Shown in pieces: positions 6,473 to 10,927 of a DNA stretch of 10,927 nt. The position numbers and the translations under genes were made by a program. The stretch is from JBCCYM01 sp039190005 (lineage in GTDB: Bacteria; Pseudomonadota; Gammaproteobacteria; UBA12402), in NCBI GenBank assembly GCA_039190005.1, contig JBCCYM010000060.1, forward strand, positions 1-10,927. Reading direction: 5' to 3'. How positions within the stretch are numbered: the stretch's first letter is position 1; every line of letters starts with the position of its first letter. The notes below the pieces were generated by a model. It ran no database searches. It was not told where the DNA came from and saw only the letters and a list, made by a program, of their open reading frames with translations.

Positions 6473-6832
6473 ATGCCAAGAGCAGGTCGGTCCGTTAGCG
6501 CACGGGCAAAACATAAAAAAGTGCTAAAAAAAGCCAAAGGTTATTATGGCGCGCGTAGTCGTATCTATCGCGTCGCTAAACAGGCGGTTATTAAAGCGGG
6601 TCAATACGCCTATCGTGATCGCCGGCAGAAAAAACGCGTATTCCGTGCCTTATGGATTACGCGCATCAACGCCGCCGCGCGTGAATGTGGTTTGTCGTAT
6701 AGCACGCTTATCAATGGTTTGAAAAAAGCGCAGATCGAAATCGATCGTAAGATTCTGGCAGATATCGCGGTACATGATAAAGCGGCTTTTTCGACAATCG
6801 CGGCACAAGCAAAATCAGCACTCAGTGATTAG
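6473..6832 (+). CDS. rplT: 50S ribosomal protein L20
   Basis: A 119-residue protein (E. coli L20 has 118) with the family's highly conserved KHKKVLKKAKGYYGARSR, AVIKAGQYAYRDRRQKKR and LWITRINAAARE segments, and EIDRKILADIAV near the C-terminus. L20 binds 23S rRNA early in 50S assembly and in several bacteria represses its own operon. AGGAG at 6461-6465 is 7 nt before the ATG. It follows rpmI after a structured 103-nt spacer and precedes pheS by 25 nt. The sequence is unremarkable and full length. Confidence 0.97.
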   Translation: MPRAGRSVSARAKHKKVLKKAKGYYGARSRIYRVAKQAVIKAGQYAYRDRRQKKRVFRALWITRINAAARECGLSYSTLINGLKKAQIEIDRKILADIAVHDKAAFSTIAAQAKSALSD

Positions 6833-6857
6833 TCTGCTGTTTTAGTGGGGATGAAAA

Positions 6858-7877
6858 ATGCGGGCGATTGACCAAATTGTCGCTGAAGCGCAAGGTGCCA
6901 TTCAACAGGCCAATGATGTGCCAGCCTTATTGCGGGTAAAAGCGCAGTTTCTTGGCAAGAAAAGTCAGTTGACTGATTTGCTCAGTCAGTTGTCGACTAT
7001 GCTACCGGCAGAGCGCCCGCAATTTGGTCAAGCCATCAATCACGCCAAAAAACAACTGCAACAGGCGGTCAAAGCGCGTGAGCAAGATTTAAAAAAACAA
7101 CACTTAAATCAAAAACTGGCGGCTGAAAGCATTGATGTCAGTTTGCCTGGACGTGGTCGAGCAATGGGTTCTTTGCATCCGATTACCTCCGTTCGTCATC
7201 GTGTTGAATCGATTTTCCAACACATTGGTTTCACGGTGGTGGAAGGCCCGGAAATTGAAACCGAAGAATATAATTTTAACGCGCTGAATATTCCCGATCA
7301 TCATCCAGCACGTCAGATGCAGGATACCTTTTATCTTCAGGACGGGCGCGTTTTGCGTACCCATACCTCACCCGTGCAGGCGCGAACCTTAGAAAAACAC
7401 AGTTTGCCGTTGCGTATTATTGTGCCGGGGCGCACCTATCGTCATGATTTTGATGTCACCCATACCCCCATGTTTCATCAAGTGGAGGGGTTGCTGGTAG
7501 ATGAGTCGGTGAATTTCGCCCAGTTGAAAGGCGTATTGATTGAATTCGCGCAGCGATTTTTTCAGCAGAATCTTGCTACCCGCTTTCGCCCATCCTATTT
7601 TCCATTCACCGAACCATCGGCAGAGATGGATATTGAATGTGTGATCTGTCATGGCGAGGATCCACAATGCCGTGTCTGCAAGGGCACAGGCTGGTTGGAA
7701 GTGTTGGGGTGTGGCATGGTGCATCCGAATGTATTACGTTATGCCAATGTGGATAGTGAACAATACACAGGCTTTGCTTTTGGTATTGGCTTGGATCGTA
7801 TGGCAATGCTTTTTTATGGCATAAAAGATTTGCGGATGATGTTTGAGAATGACATTCGCTTTTTACGGCAATTTTGA
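6858..7877 (+). CDS. pheS: Phenylalanine--tRNA ligase alpha subunit
   Basis: The catalytic subunit of the alpha2-beta2 enzyme. It is 339 residues, slightly longer than E. coli PheS (327). An N-terminal coiled coil (~1-85) is followed by the class II core: VEGPEIETEEYNFNALNIP, motif 2 THTPMFHQVEG (~201-211), RFRPSYFPFTEPSAE, and motif 3 GFAFGIGLDR (~305-314). A307 corresponds to the E. coli A294 specificity residue and is unchanged. Between ~259 and ~276 it carries an insertion absent from E. coli with two Cys-x2-Cys pairs (C261/C264 and C271/C274), a variant also known in Pseudomonas-type PheS and probably zinc-binding. GGGG (6847-6850) is 7 nt before the ATG; an ATG at 6851 is out of frame. 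pheT begins 13 nt after the stop. Confidence 0.96.
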   Translation: MRAIDQIVAEAQGAIQQANDVPALLRVKAQFLGKKSQLTDLLSQLSTMLPAERPQFGQAINHAKKQLQQAVKAREQDLKKQHLNQKLAAESIDVSLPGRGRAMGSLHPITSVRHRVESIFQHIGFTVVEGPEIETEEYNFNALNIPDHHPARQMQDTFYLQDGRVLRTHTSPVQARTLEKHSLPLRIIVPGRTYRHDFDVTHTPMFHQVEGLLVDESVNFAQLKGVLIEFAQRFFQQNLATRFRPSYFPFTEPSAEMDIECVICHGEDPQCRVCKGTGWLEVLGCGMVHPNVLRYANVDSEQYTGFAFGIGLDRMAMLFYGIKDLRMMFENDIRFLRQF

Positions 7878-7890
7878 TGGTAGTATCGCG

Positions 7891-9918
7891 ATGAGAATAA
7901 GTGAAAAATGGTTGCGAGAATGGGTTGACCCGTCCTTAACGAGCCAGGAATTAGCTGAATCGTTGACCATGGCGGGCTTAGAAATTGAAAAGTTGGAACC
8001 CGCTGATGATGACCATATTTTAGAAATAGGCTTGACACCAAACCGTGGCGATTGCGCCTCGGTAATGGGCATGGCAAGAGAATTGGCCGCAATTACCGGC
8101 AGTCCCTTACATGATTTACCACCAATAGACGCCTTACAAAGCATCGATGAGCGCCTGACTGCCGACCTGTTGGCGACAGAAAAATGTGCGCGTTACGTCG
8201 GTTGCGTCATTCGTGGTGTTGATAATACAAGGACAACTCCGCGATGGTTACAGCAACGCTTAGAAAAAAGTGGTATTGCCAGCTTAACACCAATAGTTGA
8301 TATTACCAATTATGTCATGCTTGAGCTAGGTCAACCATTACACGCCTTTGATTTATCTTGCTTGCATGGTGGTATTCAAGTACGTTCGGCAAAACCGGAT
8401 GAAACCCTGGAACTGCTGGATAATACGGTAGTAAATTTAAGCGAGGACGATCTGGTTATTGCCGATCATGAGAAAGCGCTTGCTCTGGCGGGTATTATGG
8501 GTGGTTTGAATAGCGCGGTAAGCGAAAACACACAAGATGCGTTTCTTGAGAGCGCATTTTTTGAACCCGTCAATATCGCGCTGACCAGTAGACGTCATAC
8601 TGTGTCAACGGATTCATCCTACCGTTTCGAGCGTGGTGTTGACCCAATGTTGCAAAAGTCAGCTATTAAACGTGCTATACAGCTCATTGTCGAAATCTGT
8701 GGTGGTGAGGTGGGGCCTGTGAATGAGACGCTTGATGAAAAACAATTACCGTCAGCGGCGGTAATTAAACTGCGTCCGCGACGATTGAATAAAGTTATTG
8801 GTACGACCATAGAACCTGAGTTGCTTCACACCATTTTTACCCGCCTTAATCTAACAGTGGATAAACAGGGCGATGAGCATTGGCTGGTACAATGTCCTAG
8901 CTACCGTTTTGATCTCAAAATTGAAGAAGATCTAATTGAAGAAGCCGCGCGCTTGTATGGTTATAACCATATTCCAGCGCAACAATTATCAGCCAGTGAC
9001 CATCTGCCACTTGTCGATCAGCACAAAGTCGATCATTACGCCATACTCTCATTCTTCAAAGCCTTGGGCTATCAAGAAGTGATTACCTACAGTTTTGTGG
9101 CTGAAAAAATCCAGACAATTTTAAACCCACAACACCAAGCGATCGCCTTATCCAATCCTGTGTCAAATGAAATGGCCGTGATGCGAACCAATTTATGGTC
9201 GGGGCTGATTAATGCCGCCTTACATAATTTGAATCGCCAAGTCTCTCGTTTACGTTTATTTGAGTTGGGTAGTTGCTTTCATATCGGTGATGAACGTCAA
9301 TACATTGGTGGTTTAGTGACGGGGCCAGTTTATCCGGAACAATGGGGGAGTGATCGCCGATCGGTGGACTTTTTTGATGTCAAAGGTGATATACAACAAT
9401 TATTAGCTATTACCCACCGTTCAGTGGAGTTTACCTTTGAGAAAAGTGACCATCCAGCCTTGCACCCACAGCGTTGCGCGCTCATTCGCTGTCATAATCG
9501 GACGGTGGGCATATTAGGCGCGATTCATCCCTATGCCGCGGCGCAATTGGAACTGCCGACGGAGACCTATTTATTTGAATTACAACTGAATGAAATCACA
9601 ACAGCCAACAAACCTGTTTTTGAACCGATTTCGCGTTTTCCCAGTATCCGCCGAGATTTATCGTTGCTAGTGGATCAACACCTGACGGTGGATGAATTGA
9701 TATCGACGATAAAAGCCACGGCAGGTGATTTACTCGAAGATGTTGTTATTTTTGATCTCTATCAAGGCAAAGGCGTGCAAGCTGGGAAAAAAAGTATCGC
9801 TTTAGGCTTGATTTTACAAGACTTTTCACGCACTCTTACAGATGAAGATGTTGAAAAGATATTAACCGCTGTTATTGCCGCGTTGAAGCGACAATATCAA
9901 GCAGAACTAAGGATATAA
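7891..9918 (+). CDS. pheT: Phenylalanine--tRNA ligase beta subunit lacking the B2 tRNA-binding domain
   Basis: Beta subunit of PheRS; it carries the editing site and binds tRNA-Phe. Only 675 residues, against 795 in E. coli. The N-terminus MRISEKWLREWV aligns with E. coli MKFSELWLREWV, which sets the start at 7891; the longer frame from 7843 overlaps pheS and is unlikely. The Shine-Dalgarno is weak, suggesting coupling to pheS. After LEP-A at residues 35-38 the sequence jumps to DDDHILEIGLTPNRGDC. Numbering from the conserved TPNR, H151 (HAFD) and E220 (LESAFF) all give an offset of 114 from E. coli (N165, H265, E334), so E. coli residues 39-152, the OB-fold B2 domain, are missing. The B3/B4 editing domain, B5 (RLNKVIG..., PSYRFDLKIEEDLIEE), the catalytic-like B6/B7 part and the C-terminal FDX-ACB domain (SRFPSIRRDLSLLV to the end) are intact. 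Probably functional, since the frame is clean. Confidence 0.93.
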   Translation: MRISEKWLREWVDPSLTSQELAESLTMAGLEIEKLEPADDDHILEIGLTPNRGDCASVMGMARELAAITGSPLHDLPPIDALQSIDERLTADLLATEKCARYVGCVIRGVDNTRTTPRWLQQRLEKSGIASLTPIVDITNYVMLELGQPLHAFDLSCLHGGIQVRSAKPDETLELLDNTVVNLSEDDLVIADHEKALALAGIMGGLNSAVSENTQDAFLESAFFEPVNIALTSRRHTVSTDSSYRFERGVDPMLQKSAIKRAIQLIVEICGGEVGPVNETLDEKQLPSAAVIKLRPRRLNKVIGTTIEPELLHTIFTRLNLTVDKQGDEHWLVQCPSYRFDLKIEEDLIEEAARLYGYNHIPAQQLSASDHLPLVDQHKVDHYAILSFFKALGYQEVITYSFVAEKIQTILNPQHQAIALSNPVSNEMAVMRTNLWSGLINAALHNLNRQVSRLRLFELGSCFHIGDERQYIGGLVTGPVYPEQWGSDRRSVDFFDVKGDIQQLLAITHRSVEFTFEKSDHPALHPQRCALIRCHNRTVGILGAIHPYAAAQLELPTETYLFELQLNEITTANKPVFEPISRFPSIRRDLSLLVDQHLTVDELISTIKATAGDLLEDVVIFDLYQGKGVQAGKKSIALGLILQDFSRTLTDEDVEKILTAVIAALKRQYQAELRI

Positions 9919-9920
9919 TA

Positions 9921-10226
9921 ATGTCCACATTAACAAAAGATAATATTGCTAAAACATTGAATGAACAGCTGGGTTTAAGTGTGTCAGAAGCCAAAGAAAT
10001 GGTTGAAGATTTTTTTGATGAAATTCGAGCGACCTTGGCAGAGCAGGAGCGTGTACAACTCTCTGGTTGGGGTAATTTTGACGTGAGAGGAAAACTTCCT
10101 CGTCCTGGGCGCAATCCTAAAACGGGAGAGAACGTTGTTATAAGCGCTAGACGTGTCATCAAATTTGGCCCCAGTCCAAAACTAAGAGCGGCAATAGAAC
10201 AATTATCCATGGATACATTTAGTTGA
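9921..10226 (+). CDS. ihfA: Integration host factor subunit alpha
   Basis: A 101-residue HU/IHF-family protein; IHF alpha-beta heterodimers bend DNA sharply and assist recombination, replication and transcription. The start LTKDNIAKTLNEQLGLS, the helix KEMVEDFFDEIRATL, and the beta-arm RPGRNPKTGE (61-70) with the intercalating proline at P66 identify it as the alpha subunit rather than HU. Location directly after pheT is the conserved gammaproteobacterial position; only 2 nt separate the two genes. AAGGA (9909-9913) lies 7 nt before the ATG. A small oddity is SGWGNF (W50) where E. coli has SGFGNF. In E. coli this gene is autoregulated; no IHF site was identified here. Confidence 0.96.
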   Translation: MSTLTKDNIAKTLNEQLGLSVSEAKEMVEDFFDEIRATLAEQERVQLSGWGNFDVRGKLPRPGRNPKTGENVVISARRVIKFGPSPKLRAAIEQLSMDTFS

Positions 10227-10246
10227 GGTATTGACAATAAAAGCCT

Positions 10247-10597
10247 ATGTCTGAAACGATTTTACCACCTATTCCCGAGAAGCGTTATTTTACCATTAGC
10301 GAAGCCAGTGACTTATGCCAAGTCAAACCACATGTACTGCGTTATTGGGAGCAAGAATTTTCCCAAGTGCAGCCGACCAAGCGCCGAGGGAATCGCCGTT
10401 ATTATCAACCTAAAGATGTTGATTTGTTACGTTTGATTCGAAGTTTACTTTATGATCGTGGTTATACCATCAACGGTGCCAGACAAGCGTTAAAAGAACA
10501 AGCTAACTTATCCACTGAACCCATGCCAATACCAAATAAACAAGCCATTACCACGCTTAGAGAGGAATTAGAAGCATTGCTGAATAAAATAAAATAA
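10247..10597 (+). CDS. Small MerR-family transcriptional regulator
   Basis: A 116-residue protein with an N-terminal winged helix-turn-helix of MerR type: YFTISEASDLCQVKPHVLRYWEQEF (~14-38) and wing RRGNRRYYQPKDVDLLRLIRSLLYDRGYTINGARQAL (~46-82), then a short Leu/Glu-rich helix (~101-116) suited to dimerisation. There is no C-terminal effector domain and no cysteine set for metal binding. Its place between ihfA and tRNA-Pro(GGG) matches the uncharacterised MerR-like gene found there in Pseudomonas and relatives. It follows ihfA by 20 nt with only a weak ribosome binding site, so translation may depend on the upstream gene. DNA targets cannot be inferred. Confidence 0.9.
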   Translation: MSETILPPIPEKRYFTISEASDLCQVKPHVLRYWEQEFSQVQPTKRRGNRRYYQPKDVDLLRLIRSLLYDRGYTINGARQALKEQANLSTEPMPIPNKQAITTLREELEALLNKIK

Positions 10598-10620
10598 TAC
10601 TGCCGCCAATTTTATCTATA

Positions 10621-10698
<78 letters not shown>

Positions 10699-10760
10699 AG
10701 TTGGTTAAAAACTGTCTTAAATAGTCCAAAATATTTCCTTTATTAGGGTTCCCTTGCATA

Positions 10761-10927
10761 GTGCGACACGAAGTTGCTTAATTGATAGTTTTGACAGTTT
10801 AAAGACTGGGTAAAACCTGCTGTTCCGAGAGCAGTTTCCTACCTGGACATGCGATACTGGTAACGGTGTGGTGTGAAGTTCTACGGTGTGGTGTGAAGCT
10901 CTGGGGACAATGTAGCCGCGGGTAACC
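10761..10927 (+). mobile_element. 5' end of a probable group II intron (continues beyond window)
   Basis: Downstream of the tRNA a stretch begins with GTGCG, the group II intron 5' consensus (GUGYG), and continues with a highly structured non-coding sequence typical of intron domain I. Features include a stem AAAC-CTGCT / AGCAG-TTT closing on GTTCCGAG (~10813-10837), then a conserved-looking tract with GCGATACTGGTAACGG and ACAATGTAGCCGCGGGTAACC. I recognise this as resembling domain I of bacterial retron-type (reverse-transcriptase-encoding) introns, but the reverse transcriptase and domains V/VI would lie past the right edge, so it is unconfirmed. The upstream exon side would be the 62 nt between the tRNA and 10760, in which I see no gene and no clear terminator. 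Confidence 0.6.
10863..10902 (+). repeat. Two tandem 20-bp repeats inside the putative intron
   Basis: ACGGTGTGGTGTGAAGTTCT (10863-10882) is followed directly by the same sequence with one change (C for T, 10883-10902). Each copy contains GGTGTGGTGTG. A single copy would suffice for the neighbouring intron-like sequence, so this looks like a local duplication. Confidence 0.8.

Noticed and set aside
7843..7890. Longer pheT start at 7843
   Set aside because: It would overlap the end of pheS, and the extra residues have no counterpart in PheT; the MRISEKWLREWV start at 7891 aligns with the family N-terminus.
10709..10800. AAACTGTC (10709-10716) and GACAGTTT (10793-10800) as element inverted ends
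   Set aside because: Eight matching AT-rich bases across the proposed intron boundary are easily due to chance and do not coincide with any other border.

Overview
The window looks like chromosomal DNA from a gammaproteobacterium of moderate to low GC. The gene order thrS-infC-rpmI-rplT-pheS-pheT-ihfA-(MerR-type gene)-tRNA-Pro(GGG) is the classical gammaproteobacterial translation cluster, and the proteins resemble E. coli and Pseudomonas homologues throughout. The TyrP/Mtr-type aromatic amino acid permease, the repeat-rich intergenic DNA and the group II intron would suit a Legionellales-like host-associated lineage, but that placement is inference.

Layout. Positions 1-1541 (minus strand) hold the N-terminal ~513 codons of a large putative lipoprotein built from repeated beta-sandwich-like modules with paired cysteines; it runs off the left edge. 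It has its own sigma70-like promoter and a good ribosome binding site. Next on the same strand is an aromatic amino acid permease (1706-2884), with a strong hairpin between the two genes. Positions 2885-3618 have no gene. They hold a composite repeat region of about 350 bp: degenerate CCCTTCGACAAGCTCAGGG units arranged as a 121-bp tandem duplication followed by four 23-bp units, bounded by imperfect inverted ends. A plausible thrS promoter overlaps its right end, and a dRS3-like hairpin lies in the thrS leader.

Positions 3619-10597 are a tightly packed plus-strand cluster for translation and nucleoid functions: threonyl-tRNA synthetase, IF3, ribosomal proteins L35 and L20, both phenylalanyl-tRNA synthetase subunits, IHF alpha and a small MerR-type protein. 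tRNA-Pro(GGG) follows. The last ~167 bases look like the 5' end of a group II intron.

Most of the cluster is ordinary. The main exceptions are as follows. PheT lacks, in one clean in-frame step, 114 residues equivalent to E. coli positions 39-152, which is the whole B2 OB-fold tRNA-binding domain. IF3 appears to start at an AUA codon behind a good Shine-Dalgarno sequence. The rpmI-rplT spacer can form mutually exclusive hairpins. I see no clear new defence or mobile system; the most novel-looking items are the PheT domain loss, the modular lipoprotein and the composite repeat element at the thrS promoter.
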